DNA of 64,000 nt from Bin55 sp965205545. Its GTDB lineage: Bacteria > Pseudomonadota > Gammaproteobacteria > Pseudomonadales > Azotimanducaceae. The stretch lies in the NCBI GenBank assembly GCA_965205545.1, contig OZ242170.1, positions 1,426,001-1,490,000 on the forward strand, in the 5' to 3' direction. Both the position numbers and the translations under genes were made by a program. Below, piece by piece: positions 26,239 to 34,631 of this stretch. Position 1 is the first letter of the stretch. Every line of letters starts with the position of its first letter. The notes under the pieces are model-generated. The model was given only the letters and a program-made list of their open reading frames with translations, did no database searches and had not been told where the DNA came from.

Positions 26239-28013
26239 CTGTCCACATCCGCCATTACAAAATCAATGCTCGCAATGATGGCAATCAGATCAGGGATCAT
26301 GAATCCATTGCTGATGTACGGAATCTGTTGCAAGGCCGGAAATGATGGAGTCCGTACGCGAGTTCGGTACGCCATCGTTCCTCCGTCCGATATTGAGTAG
26401 AAACTGTTCCAACCCTTAGTGGCTTCGACAGTGGTTGCGGACTCGCAAGGAGGTACGACAGGACCCCAGCTCACATTGAGGAAATGGTGAATGAGCGTCT
26501 CGATGTGCTCCATTGTTCGCTCCTTTGGAGGCGGCGTTGCGAGGCGGTGTTCTGCTTTGTAGGACCCTTCCGGCATGTTCTCCGCGCACTGGCGAATGAT
26601 GCGCAGGCTCTGACGAATCTCCTGTTCACGAACAACACAGCGATCATAGCAATCACCATTCTCGGCTGTGGGCACTTCAAAATCGAACTGATCGTAAGAA
26701 CTATAGGGCCTCTTTTTGCGAAGATCCCAATCATGGCCCGTCGCTCGAAGCGAGGGACCAGTTATCCCCCAATCCAATCCTTCTTCAGTGTTGTACGCTC
26801 CGATACCAACGGATCTCCGTTTCAGAATTTTGTTCTGTAGAGCCATGGTGTAGTAGTGGTCCAATCGCTTCGGCATGTAGTCGCAGAAGTCGATCACCAT
26901 CTGATCCCATCCCTCCGGAAGATCCTGACATACACCCCCTATCCGGAACCAACTTGGGTGCATGCGCCCGCCTGTTATTGCTTCGATAATCGAGAAAAGC
27001 CTTTCGCGATCAGCAAACATATAGAAGACCGGAGACATTTGGCCAACGTCCTGAGCGAAGGTGCCGTAGAACAACAGGTGGCTCGCAACGCGAAACATCT
27101 CTGACAGCATGACGCGAATGATCTGTGCCCGATCCGGCACCTCAATCCCCGCCATCTGCTCGACATTGAGCACGTACGGCAGGTTGTTCATCACGCCACC
27201 CAAGTAGTCAATTCGGTCCGTGTACGGGATGTATGTGTGCCACGACTGCCGTTCCGCCATCTTCTCTTGCCCACGATGGTGGTAGCCAATGTCGGGCACT
27301 GCTTGAACTATGACCTCGCCGTCGAGCTGCAGCGCAACTCTAAACACCCCATGTACGCTGGGATGATTAGGCCCTAAATTCAGAAACATGAAGTCCGTGT
27401 GCGGGGTGGAACGAGCCATGCCCCACTCTTCGGGAATGAATTTCAACGCCTCCTGCTGTGCATCCTTAAACTCGTCCGACATTCGAAATGGGTCCATTTC
27501 CGTAGCCCGAGCAGGATGATCCTTGCGCAGAGGATGCCCTTCCCATAGCGGCGGAGTGAGAATTCGCTTCAGATTTGGATGCCCGTCGAAGTCGATACCA
27601 AACATGTCATACGCTTCACGCTCGTACCAATTGGCGACTGGGTAGATTGATTCAACGCTAGCGATCGTAGATTCCTCGTCCTGCAGTGGCACTTTGATGC
27701 GAATATCTTTGTCGCCACACAGTGACATGAGGTGATAGAACACCGTGAAGTCGGATCGTGGCTGACCGTCTCTGCTCTTCCTTGAGCGTTCGTCAATCGC
27801 CGAGAGGTCGAAGAGCAGTTCGTAGGGGTGTTCAGCATCCTGCCGCAAGAATCGCAGTACGCCAACAATGTTCTCGCGAGAAACCCAAACGTTAGGAATT
27901 CCGTCTGAAGTCTGCTGGTAGGTGCAATCTTCGCCGAATCGTGCGATCAGATCGCTGACGACTCCTGGTTGATCATGCCGATCGGCTACTTCCACTTGAG
28001 GGCTTGCGGTCAC
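26235..28013 (-). CDS. nuoCD: NADH-quinone oxidoreductase fused subunit C/D
   Basis: A 592-residue fusion of the 30-kDa (NuoC, about 1-175) and 49-kDa (NuoD, about 205-592) subunits, joined by a linker of about 30 residues. YEREAYDMFGIDFDGHPNLKR belongs to NuoC. NLGPNHPSVHGVFRVALQLDGE and DIGYHHRGQEKMAERQ belong to NuoD and include the His/Tyr quinone site. The C-terminus IASIDFVMADVDR is typical. The C/D fusion is usual in E. coli and many other Gammaproteobacteria. The start is GTG, overlapping the nuoB stop (GTGA). Confidence 0.95.
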   Translation of the reverse strand: MTASPQVEVADRHDQPGVVSDLIARFGEDCTYQQTSDGIPNVWVSRENIVGVLRFLRQDAEHPYELLFDLSAIDERSRKSRDGQPRSDFTVFYHLMSLCGDKDIRIKVPLQDEESTIASVESIYPVANWYEREAYDMFGIDFDGHPNLKRILTPPLWEGHPLRKDHPARATEMDPFRMSDEFKDAQQEALKFIPEEWGMARSTPHTDFMFLNLGPNHPSVHGVFRVALQLDGEVIVQAVPDIGYHHRGQEKMAERQSWHTYIPYTDRIDYLGGVMNNLPYVLNVEQMAGIEVPDRAQIIRVMLSEMFRVASHLLFYGTFAQDVGQMSPVFYMFADRERLFSIIEAITGGRMHPSWFRIGGVCQDLPEGWDQMVIDFCDYMPKRLDHYYTMALQNKILKRRSVGIGAYNTEEGLDWGITGPSLRATGHDWDLRKKRPYSSYDQFDFEVPTAENGDCYDRCVVREQEIRQSLRIIRQCAENMPEGSYKAEHRLATPPPKERTMEHIETLIHHFLNVSWGPVVPPCESATTVEATKGWNSFYSISDGGTMAYRTRVRTPSFPALQQIPYISNGFMIPDLIAIIASIDFVMADVDR

Positions 28014-28696
28014 GAGTTGCGTTTCTTACCCAACAAGTCCTTGGAGAGTGGAGCGTCTCCCACCGTCGTGGGTTCCGCAAGCTCAGTTACCTTCATACGC
28101 TCCGCGTTGAGCCGATCTCTCTGACTTGGGTCGTACTTACTGACTTGGCCAGTCTCTCCTATAGCCCAAGAGAGCGGACGACGAGTGTTCTTCACAGACT
28201 CCTGCAGCAAGTTCAATCCTTGCATAAACGCCTCCGGACGCGGCGGGCATCCAGGAACGTAGACATCTACGGGCAAGAACTTGTCCACCCCTTGCACAAC
28301 ACTGTAGATGTCGAACATGCCTCCGGAGTTTGCGCACGAACCCATGGAGATTACCCACCTGGGCTCCAACAACTGTTCGTAGAGATGTTGGAGGACGGGT
28401 GCCATTTTCCTGAAGACCGTACCCGACACGACAATAAGATCCGCTTGTCGAGGTGTCGCTCGAATTACTTCCGCTCCGAATCGCGAGATGTCGTGGCGGG
28501 ATGTGAAACTAGTCGCCATTTCAACGTAGCAGCACGAGAGTCCGAAGTTGAAAGGCCAAATCGAATTTGCACGTCCCCACGCAACCAAGTCTTCCAGCCG
28601 AGCGGTCAAGAAGCTCTTGGATGCTTCCTCGTTGTAGGCATCGTCCACGCCTGCCATGGGCTCATCCGGCGTTGCCTTTACTAATCGCCACTCCAT
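28010..28696 (-). CDS. nuoB: NADH-quinone oxidoreductase subunit B
   Basis: A 228-residue PSST-type subunit that holds the terminal cluster N2, which reduces quinone. Ligands are the tandem C55-C56 in GLSCCYVEM, C121 in MGSCANSGG, and C150 in VPGCPPRPE. The C-terminal tail of about 50 residues is charged and longer than in minimal homologues. The ATG directly abuts the nuoA stop (TAAATG). Confidence 0.95.
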   Translation of the reverse strand: MEWRLVKATPDEPMAGVDDAYNEEASKSFLTARLEDLVAWGRANSIWPFNFGLSCCYVEMATSFTSRHDISRFGAEVIRATPRQADLIVVSGTVFRKMAPVLQHLYEQLLEPRWVISMGSCANSGGMFDIYSVVQGVDKFLPVDVYVPGCPPRPEAFMQGLNLLQESVKNTRRPLSWAIGETGQVSKYDPSQRDRLNAERMKVTELAEPTTVGDAPLSKDLLGKKRNS

Positions 28697-29116
28697 TTAT
28701 GCGGCTTCCTTCCTCGAATAGGCGTCGGGCGTTGTGTGCCTCGACTTGATGCCCCAATCCAATGCGCCCGTACGCCATTCGTAGAGCAATGCAATCAACA
28801 ATATGACGATGAATACGGAAATTGCCGCATAGCCGGGCCAATGAACGTCCTTGGCAACCACAGCCCATGCGACGATAAATATGGTTTCGAGATCGAAAAT
28901 TACGAAAAAGATTGCAACGAGATAAAACTCGATTGATAGTCGCATGTCCTCGGCGTCGCCAACAGGGACGATTCCCGATTCATAAGGAATGTCCTGAGCT
29001 CTGCCGTGGCGAGATTTGGAACCGACAAACCACGACGCGATGAGAGTAACGGAAAGTATGACTCCGACACTTGCGGCATACAGCAGAAACGGCAGTATGT
29101 CGTTGTGCTCGGACAT
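28697..29116 (-). CDS. nuoA: NADH-quinone oxidoreductase subunit A
   Basis: A 139-residue, three-helix membrane subunit and first gene of the nuo operon. YESGIVPVGDAEDMRLSIEFYLVA is represented by its parts YESGIVPVGDA and RLSIEFYLVAIFFVIFDLE, the latter including the conserved acidic residues of helix 2. AAG-GGATC lies just before the ATG as a ribosome site. A promoter candidate sits about 85 nt upstream. Confidence 0.95.
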   Translation of the reverse strand: MSEHNDILPFLLYAASVGVILSVTLIASWFVGSKSRHGRAQDIPYESGIVPVGDAEDMRLSIEFYLVAIFFVIFDLETIFIVAWAVVAKDVHWPGYAAISVFIVILLIALLYEWRTGALDWGIKSRHTTPDAYSRKEAA

Positions 29117-29520
29117 GATCCCTTAACAAAATTACGCGCTCAACCGAAGACGTCCCGTGCTTTGGGAGAAACAGCGCACGATGCGGTTGAGTGCGCTATA
29201 CGATACAGGAACGTAGGTAATAGTTCAACCCTGAATACCCCGTGATTTTCTAGCAGAATTCAGTGAATTTGTGCAAAATACAGCTATTGGGTCAGACTTC
29301 GCACTAGTTCACGTGCAGATTGGGTTACGCGAATCGCGAACCTCATCAGCTTTGTTGTGTTGTAACACTCGCATCGGCAATGTGTTCGTTGCGTGTACAC
29401 GACATCCCAAACTACTAGCTAATGCGGGAGTGGGTGACTTTTGGAATACAGACTGACAAATCCAGCAGCTTCCGCTTGACTGGCATTGGTCTACTTTACC
29501 TCATGGAGGTACAACACCGA
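29117..29520. other. intergenic region between nuoA and the TlpA-type lipoprotein
   Basis: About 400 nt between divergent genes. It contains the nuo promoter candidate described separately. The lipoprotein frame is open for 33 codons upstream of its chosen ATG, but those residues do not look like a signal peptide. No RNA gene or repeat was recognised. Confidence 0.5.
29174..29228 (-). promoter_or_regulatory. candidate sigma70 promoter and leader hairpin of the nuo operon
   Basis: On the minus strand TTGAAC (29228-29223) is followed after exactly 17 nt by TATCGT (29205-29200), a 4/6 and 4/6 match to sigma70 -35 and -10 elements. It is correctly placed about 85 nt before nuoA. Just downstream, GCGCAC and GTGCGC (29174-29179 and 29191-29196) can pair as a hairpin in the transcript leader. 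This is pattern matching only. Confidence 0.45.
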
Positions 29521-31464
29521 ATGAGAAAAACTCTATACACCGTCGGACTTCTTGGCATAGCGTTGTTAATCGCTGCATGTAGTTCCGGCCCTTCCAAGAC
29601 ATACACGATTTCAGGTGAACTCATTGTGATTGAACCGGAAGTCGCAGAAGAAACAGAAGCTGAAGCATCACAGTCTGACGCGGCAGATACCGGTGAGTCG
29701 GACGAGGCCAATGCAGAGGCTGTGGCCGTAGTGGAGCCAGAGCCCGAACAGGAAGAAACCGTGGACTTGTCAAGTGCAGCGGTCTCAGTCACCTACGAGG
29801 CTATGGGCGAAGACGGAACACTAGAGACAGTGGAACTTGCTGCGGGATCCTTCAGCGACGGAATGGTAGCTTTCACAGGTGAGGTAGACGAACCGAAGGA
29901 CGTGACCCTTTCAATCGATGTAGGTGAAGAAGAACCTCTGTCACTTGATACGGTTCTTGGACCTGGTTCAGACATTTCCTTTGTCCTAATCGATCACTTG
30001 GAACCTCGACCGAACCAGTTGGCATTGGCTGGTGAATCCAGAAAGGTCAAAGACTCAAGCAAGAGCTTCACGATATCTGGCGACCTAAGCTCCATGGATA
30101 AGGACCTATCGATGGCCACGGCTAGCGTAAGCGGACCGAGTTGGAATGAGGAAGGCGAACAAACTTTCTCAAGCCATGGCTCCGTGCTCCTTGTTGATGG
30201 AAAGTTCCTGATCGAGTCTGAAATCGACGAACCCATGGTGCTTTCGGTCACCGTTAACGCGGGAAGTGAGTACTACGGCTCTGGTCAGGTCGTGGTTGAT
30301 GCCCAATCGGACATCGAAGTATCTGTTCGTGGCACAGCGCGAGACCTCATCACGGTAGCAGGTACCGGACGACATGCAGAACTGGTCGAGAGTTGGCAGC
30401 AATCTGAAGAGTATCTGGCAAAGGTAGATGCCTACACTACAGCTTATGAAGAATACGTCGCGGAAATGGAAGCGAGTCGAGCTGCTGCCGAAGCCGGAGA
30501 AGGTGAAGAAGCTACGGAAGACGAAGCAGAATCTGAAACCGACGAGACTGCCGATGCCACAACCGAAGCCGACGATGCAGCGGAAGAGCCTATTCTTGCA
30601 CTCAAAGACGGCATACCTCTGGCAGATGGTTGTGAGCACGTGGCATTGGATGAAGTCAAGCCTGGCATCATGGATGCTTCCACATCCTTCGAATATCCTG
30701 ACTACTTCAACATTTCGCAAGAGATGTCGGAAATCAGATTTGGGGCGTTGGAAGAAATAGCGCTAAACACGGATGATCCTTTAACACGACTTCTTGCATT
30801 GGAGTTAGGCGCATTCAGGGGTGAGGAAAAGCAAAGCGAATCATTGCGACTTTACGATGAGATTGCTCCTGAACTCGAGGAAGATATGGTTGCTCGTCGC
30901 GTTACACCAACGCGGGACAGAGTCGCCAAGAGAATTCAAATCTCAGAAAACGACAAGGGGCTAGTTCCCGGTCAGAAGGCGCCCGAATTTACGCTTGCCA
31001 GCTTGAATGGCGAAGAAGTCGCGCTCTCTGATGTATTGGCGCAGAAGGAAGTGATTCTTATTGACTTCTGGGCTTCGTGGTGTGGACCTTGCATTGCGAC
31101 ATTTCCTCATCTGAAGAAGCTGTACTCCGCCTATAACGATGACGGGTTTGAAATCGTCGCCATTTCAATCGACAGTACTCACGAAGCTTGGCAGGAAGGA
31201 TCCGACAAGCATGAACTGCCTTGGATTAATCTGGGTGAAATCGAAGGATGGGAAGGCGAGGTTGCCGGTGCCTACGGTGTTCAGTTCATTCCCAAGGGCT
31301 ATTTGCTCGATAGCGAGGGTTGCGTTGTCCAAAAGGATCTAATGCATGAAAACCTGAAGGAAGTCCTCGTGGCTCGCTATGGTGAAGCTCCTGAGCTGGA
31401 GGAACAACCTGAACTTGAAGAGTCTGAGGACGCAGACCCAGGCGCCGACGATGTTGGAGGCTAG
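29521..31464 (+). CDS. large acidic lipoprotein with C-terminal TlpA/thioredoxin domain
   Basis: A 647-residue envelope lipoprotein. The signal ends in LLIAACSS with lipid attachment at C20. An acidic Glu/Asp/Ala linker (about 38-82) follows. Two related beta-rich segments begin KTYTISGEL (26-34) and KSFTISGDL (181-189), each later followed by an 'EIDEP/EVDEP' turn, which suggests a tandem duplication. A second acidic linker spans about 315-356. The C-terminal AhpC/TSA-TlpA domain contains WCGPC at 520-524 and cis-Pro in FIPKG near 591, so it should be a periplasmic thiol oxidoreductase. The architecture recalls DUF4369-TlpA lipoproteins of Bacteroidetes. The start is fixed by GGAGGT about 10 nt upstream and the signal sequence. 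Its partners are unknown. Confidence 0.85.
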   Translation: MRKTLYTVGLLGIALLIAACSSGPSKTYTISGELIVIEPEVAEETEAEASQSDAADTGESDEANAEAVAVVEPEPEQEETVDLSSAAVSVTYEAMGEDGTLETVELAAGSFSDGMVAFTGEVDEPKDVTLSIDVGEEEPLSLDTVLGPGSDISFVLIDHLEPRPNQLALAGESRKVKDSSKSFTISGDLSSMDKDLSMATASVSGPSWNEEGEQTFSSHGSVLLVDGKFLIESEIDEPMVLSVTVNAGSEYYGSGQVVVDAQSDIEVSVRGTARDLITVAGTGRHAELVESWQQSEEYLAKVDAYTTAYEEYVAEMEASRAAAEAGEGEEATEDEAESETDETADATTEADDAAEEPILALKDGIPLADGCEHVALDEVKPGIMDASTSFEYPDYFNISQEMSEIRFGALEEIALNTDDPLTRLLALELGAFRGEEKQSESLRLYDEIAPELEEDMVARRVTPTRDRVAKRIQISENDKGLVPGQKAPEFTLASLNGEEVALSDVLAQKEVILIDFWASWCGPCIATFPHLKKLYSAYNDDGFEIVAISIDSTHEAWQEGSDKHELPWINLGEIEGWEGEVAGAYGVQFIPKGYLLDSEGCVVQKDLMHENLKEVLVARYGEAPELEEQPELEESEDADPGADDVGG

Positions 31465-31787
31465 TGTCTAGCCAAATGGCAAGCTCCATGTTCGCGCATT
31501 AGGCAAGCTCCGAATGCACGCTTAGAGCTCAATAGCTAGTGATTTGGGAGTGCGCTCGCGATGAAAGTCGCGAGCGCACTTTTGATTTCCATGATCGTAT
31601 CCAAACAGCACACGCAAATCACCAGGACCAACCGAGTTGGTGAACAATGCACAAGTACTTGAAAGTTGCGACCTTTTGGTTAGTTCAATGCGCTGAATAC
31701 TCAATTCAACAAAACGTTTGGCTACCATAGCGTATTCCCCATTGAACTCAGCCAATCGTTGCATTCAGTCTAAATTGAGTCGAGCCA
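31465..31787. other. intergenic region holding the terminator
   Basis: About 320 nt between the lipoprotein gene and the next plus-strand gene. Apart from the terminator it shows no recognisable gene. An 80-codon minus-strand frame crosses the hairpin and is regarded as chance. Confidence 0.6.
31549..31585 (+). terminator. strong rho-independent terminator
   Basis: A perfect 12-bp stem, AGTGCGCTCGCG (31549-31560) and CGCGAGCGCACT (31569-31580), closes an 8-nt loop and is followed by TTTGATTT. It lies 85 nt after the TlpA-type lipoprotein stop and is oriented to end that transcript. The following run of T is short, but the stem is very GC-rich. Confidence 0.8.
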
Positions 31788-32243
31788 GTGAACACCACGC
31801 TTGAAGCACCAAACTTCGCAAGTCGTCGACCAAGATCTGTTCAGATCGCATCGATGCTACTGCTTCTTAACGTATTCGTGCTCCTTGCATGGTGGATCGC
31901 AGTTCCTCAGCAAGTCGAGAGCAACGGTGCCCAGTTGTTCTTCATGATCGTGTGGTTTTCGGTTTCAATTGCGATTTTTCGAGGAATGAGTTGGGTTCGT
32001 TACGCCATCGTCGTGACGCTTGTCGTGTTTCTGTGTGAAATTATGAACAGCCAACAACCAATGAACATGGTTGTGCAAATGGGATTGGGCGATCAACTCA
32101 GCAAGAGCATAGCGCTTGTAGCCGCGATTTTGCTGTTCCTACCTCAATCGCATCAATGGTTCGTGGAGATCAAGAATTTCACGCGATCTCAAGAGAAACC
32201 GTTGTTTCAGAAGCCTAAGAAACAGTCAAGAGTGCAACGTTGA
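31788..32243 (+). CDS. small inner-membrane protein of unknown function
   Basis: A 151-residue protein with four hydrophobic segments (about 21-42, 48-64, 70-87 and 103-121) and a basic C-terminal tail (KPKKQSRVQR). Alternation of helices with short loops fits a small integral membrane protein, N- and C-termini both probably cytoplasmic. I do not recognise a family. The start is GTG at 31788 with a weak GAG upstream. The stop abuts the convergent VOC gene with no gap, which supports both ends. Confidence 0.65.
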   Translation: MNTTLEAPNFASRRPRSVQIASMLLLLNVFVLLAWWIAVPQQVESNGAQLFFMIVWFSVSIAIFRGMSWVRYAIVVTLVVFLCEIMNSQQPMNMVVQMGLGDQLSKSIALVAAILLFLPQSHQWFVEIKNFTRSQEKPLFQKPKKQSRVQR

Positions 32244-32630
32244 CTACGCACGCTCTGAGAGTTGCAGCAGCAATCCGCATGCCGACTTTGGATGGACGAA
32301 TACCTGGGGTCCGCCTTCACCAATCAATCGAGCGCCTCCGACTTTCAAAGACTCGCATGTAGCTTTGAGATCGTCAACTTCAAACGCAATCGTGTGCACT
32401 CCTTCTCCGCGACTCTCAAGCGCTTTGCCAACCGCAGAATCGCTAGCTATAGGAGCAACTAGCTCAATAAATCCCCCACCAGGCAGGTTGAAAAAGGCTT
32501 GTTTGATTCCCAATGCTTCGCTTTGGTCAGTACGATCCAGTTCCAATCCAATAGTGTCTCGATAGGTCTTAATGCCGGCATCCAAATCGGCGACTCGCAA
32601 AACCAAGTGGTCGAAAGACTGAATTCCCAT
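32244..32630 (-). CDS. VOC-family (glyoxalase / methylmalonyl-CoA epimerase-like) protein
   Basis: A 128-residue vicinal-oxygen-chelate protein made of two beta-alpha-beta-beta-beta modules. Its pattern, SFDHLVLRVADLDAGIKTY, GEGVHTIAFEVDD and FVHPKSACGLLLQLSE, is that of the epimerase/glyoxalase branch. Likely metal ligands are H8, H79 region (GVHTIAF) and the C-terminal position where methylmalonyl-CoA epimerases have Glu in 'LIEL'. Here this is Gln in LLLQL, so metal binding may differ. Function cannot be assigned from context, since no mutase is nearby. Confidence 0.82.
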   Translation of the reverse strand: MGIQSFDHLVLRVADLDAGIKTYRDTIGLELDRTDQSEALGIKQAFFNLPGGGFIELVAPIASDSAVGKALESRGEGVHTIAFEVDDLKATCESLKVGGARLIGEGGPQVFVHPKSACGLLLQLSERA

Positions 32631-32724
32631 GAAGCTCGCCTCAGCATTTCCAGTTGATTGAGGATCGGAATATTATCAGAGGGAGAATGGTGCTGCGCAC
32701 GCGTGTTGCCCGGAGCAAATCAAT

Positions 32725-33000
32725 ATGGCCAAAGAAAAAGGACTCACCAATCACGAAATCACGATAGCCTTGGCGGGAGGAGCCATTCTGGGTCCGTTTC
32801 CGGCCACATGGGGTAAAGAATTCGTCAGCGACGTGCGCGAATTCACGCGAGATTATGACTCTTTTCTTCAGGGAAACAAGCAAACGCGATTCAAGTATCA
32901 CTTGCATGACCCAGACGCTCACGTTTCGCATTCATTAGTTATTTCGTTTGAGAACATCACAGCAATCTATGACCGTGTCAAGCTCCGGGAACCCGAATGA
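32725..33000 (+). CDS. small conserved-looking protein, unknown function
   Basis: A 91-residue soluble protein (starts MAKEKGLTNHEITIALAGG) with a His-rich middle (FKYHLHDPDAHVSHS). It has a GGAG ribosome site about 9 nt upstream and an ATGA overlap with the next gene, both of which argue that it is real. The glycine-rich N-terminal segment AGGAILGPFPATWG could be a loop or a short membrane-dipping element. I do not recognise a family. Cotranscription with the following membrane protein suggests they work together. Confidence 0.6.
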   Translation: MAKEKGLTNHEITIALAGGAILGPFPATWGKEFVSDVREFTRDYDSFLQGNKQTRFKYHLHDPDAHVSHSLVISFENITAIYDRVKLREPE

Positions 33001-33377
33001 CGGTTGGCAAGATACAAGCCTACGGATTGATCGTTATCTGCGCCGTTCTTATCCCCTTCCTGCTCGATTTATGTCTCAGCCTTCTTCCCTTTGTCAAGCC
33101 AACGCCTCCAGGTATCTCCTATACCCTTGTTTGCCTTGGGCTTTTGGTTGTGGTAATCGGCATACTGGCTACTATCTGCATTCGTCTAGCACCATCCTTC
33201 AATGCGGCGAACGCCCTTCTCTTTACGTTTGCGGCTCTTGTTGTGATGAGAATTGACCACCTGCTGGCGGAGCGACCGCAATTCGTCGTGCTCAACGAGG
33301 CCATAGCACTCATATTCGCGTGCTTGCTCGTTTTTGGTTCCTATCTGTTTTGGCGTGGACGTACGAACCGAACGTAG
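32997..33377 (+). CDS. small membrane protein, unknown function
   Basis: A 126-residue protein with four hydrophobic segments (about 9-30, 42-62, 70-85 and 97-118), a short periplasmic-type loop after helix 1 and a basic C-terminus (WRGRTNRT). Its ATG lies within the stop of the preceding 91-residue protein (ATGA), so the two are translationally coupled. No family was recognised; the layout is that of a small inner-membrane protein. Confidence 0.65.
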   Translation: MTVGKIQAYGLIVICAVLIPFLLDLCLSLLPFVKPTPPGISYTLVCLGLLVVVIGILATICIRLAPSFNAANALLFTFAALVVMRIDHLLAERPQFVVLNEAIALIFACLLVFGSYLFWRGRTNRT

Positions 33378-33484
33378 TTGTGGTTGCATTGAAATTGCTT
33401 CAGCTGGGGGTTGGACTAGTACTCCGTTAACGTTGTAGGACAATCTGCCAAATCTGGGCACTAATTTCGTGCTGAAGTATGCTC

Positions 33485-33503
33485 GTGCTTGCACTGCAAG
33501 CAC
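33485..33503. promoter_or_regulatory. 19-bp perfect dyad, candidate operator
   Basis: GTGCTTGC (33485-33492) and GCAAGCAC (33496-33503) form a perfect inverted repeat with a 3-nt centre, 23 nt before the Gfo/Idh/MocA start. TATGAT directly follows at 33505-33510 and could be a -10 element, so a protein bound at the dyad would overlap the promoter. The size and symmetry fit a dimeric repressor site. No regulator gene is adjacent. Confidence 0.45.
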
Positions 33504-33526
33504 ATATGATCAGAGAGAGGAGTTGA

Positions 33527-34624
33527 ATGGAAGAACCCGTTCGAATTGGCTTAATTGGATGCGGCACGATTAGTCCTGCTTATCTAAACGCGGCAACGAC
33601 CTTTCCGATTTTGGAGTTTATCGCATGTGCCGACATCAATTCTGATGCCTCGAATGCATGCAGCCAGAAATTTGGGATTCCGTCCATGAGTGTGGATCGG
33701 TTGTTGGCCAACACTGAAGTGGAAACAGTTCTGAACTTGACAATACCTGCGGCTCACGCTGAAGTCAATTCCCTTGCCATCGACGCAGGCAAGCATGTGT
33801 ATTGCGAAAAGCCATTCGCACTGAATGTAGCTGAGGGCGCACGAGTGGTCGAAGAAGCTAGCAAGCGAGGGTTGAGGGTGGGTTGTGCGCCAGACACTTT
33901 CTTGGGAGGCGGTCACCAAACAGTCCGCAAGCTAATTGACGACGGCGCAATCGGCAATCCCGTTGCCGCAACTGCATTCATGATGAGTCACGGAGTGGAG
34001 ACTTGGCATCCCTATCCAGAGTTCTACTACAAGCGAGGCGGTGGACCGGTCTTCGATATGGGTCCCTACTACATTACAGCTCTTGTAAATTCACTAGGAC
34101 CCGTCTCGCGAGTCACCGCGTTTACGGGCAAGGCATTTGACGAACGAACGATTACGTCACAACCAAGGGCGGGGAAAACGATTCAAGTAGAAGTGTCCAC
34201 TCATGCTACCGGTGCTCTCGAGTTTGCAAGTGGTGCCTTGGCTACGATTTGCATGAGCTTCGACGTTTGGTCTCATATCCATCCCAACATTGAGATACAT
34301 GGCACAGATGCATCTATGCTAGTTCCGGACCCAAATGGGTTTGGAGGAAAGGTACTTGTGTCGGCAGAGCGGGGACAATGGAATGAGAAGACGCTCTCAC
34401 ATGGATATACGCAGAATATGCGCAGCATTGGATTAGCGGACATGTGCAAGGGACTTCGCACCAAGAGACCGCATCGCGCTAGTGGAGAGCTTGCCTTCCA
34501 CGCGTTGGAAGTAATGGCCGCGTTCGACAAGTCTTGCGTTGAAAGATCTCACGTCGAGATTAAGTCGAGAGTGGATAGACCTGCTGCTTTGCCGCTCGGA
34601 CTCGAGCATGGAGAATTGGACTAG
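33527..34624 (+). CDS. Gfo/Idh/MocA-family NAD(P)-dependent oxidoreductase
   Basis: A 365-residue dehydrogenase of the glucose-fructose oxidoreductase / inositol dehydrogenase family, which acts on sugars or inositols. The Rossmann motif is IGLIGCGTISPAYL at residues 7-20. KHVYCEKPFALN near residue 90 has the conserved catalytic-region Lys of 'EKP'. GGGPVFDMGPYYITALVN near 172-190 is the family's conserved segment with the 'DxxxHxxD' equivalent position altered. The start is ATG with a strong GAGAGAGGAG site. The ThuA-like gene starts 7 nt later, a pairing common in sugar catabolic loci. Confidence 0.9.
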   Translation: MEEPVRIGLIGCGTISPAYLNAATTFPILEFIACADINSDASNACSQKFGIPSMSVDRLLANTEVETVLNLTIPAAHAEVNSLAIDAGKHVYCEKPFALNVAEGARVVEEASKRGLRVGCAPDTFLGGGHQTVRKLIDDGAIGNPVAATAFMMSHGVETWHPYPEFYYKRGGGPVFDMGPYYITALVNSLGPVSRVTAFTGKAFDERTITSQPRAGKTIQVEVSTHATGALEFASGALATICMSFDVWSHIHPNIEIHGTDASMLVPDPNGFGGKVLVSAERGQWNEKTLSHGYTQNMRSIGLADMCKGLRTKRPHRASGELAFHALEVMAAFDKSCVERSHVEIKSRVDRPAALPLGLEHGELD

Positions 34625-34631
34625 GAATGCA

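Noticed and set aside
29310..29315. A second CACGTG near the nuo promoter
   Set aside because: The flanks do not extend the palindrome to parS, so it is only a 6-bp match.
31522..31764. 80-codon minus-strand frame between the lipoprotein and membrane protein genes
   Set aside because: It runs across the terminator hairpin, has no clear ribosome site and resembles no protein family.
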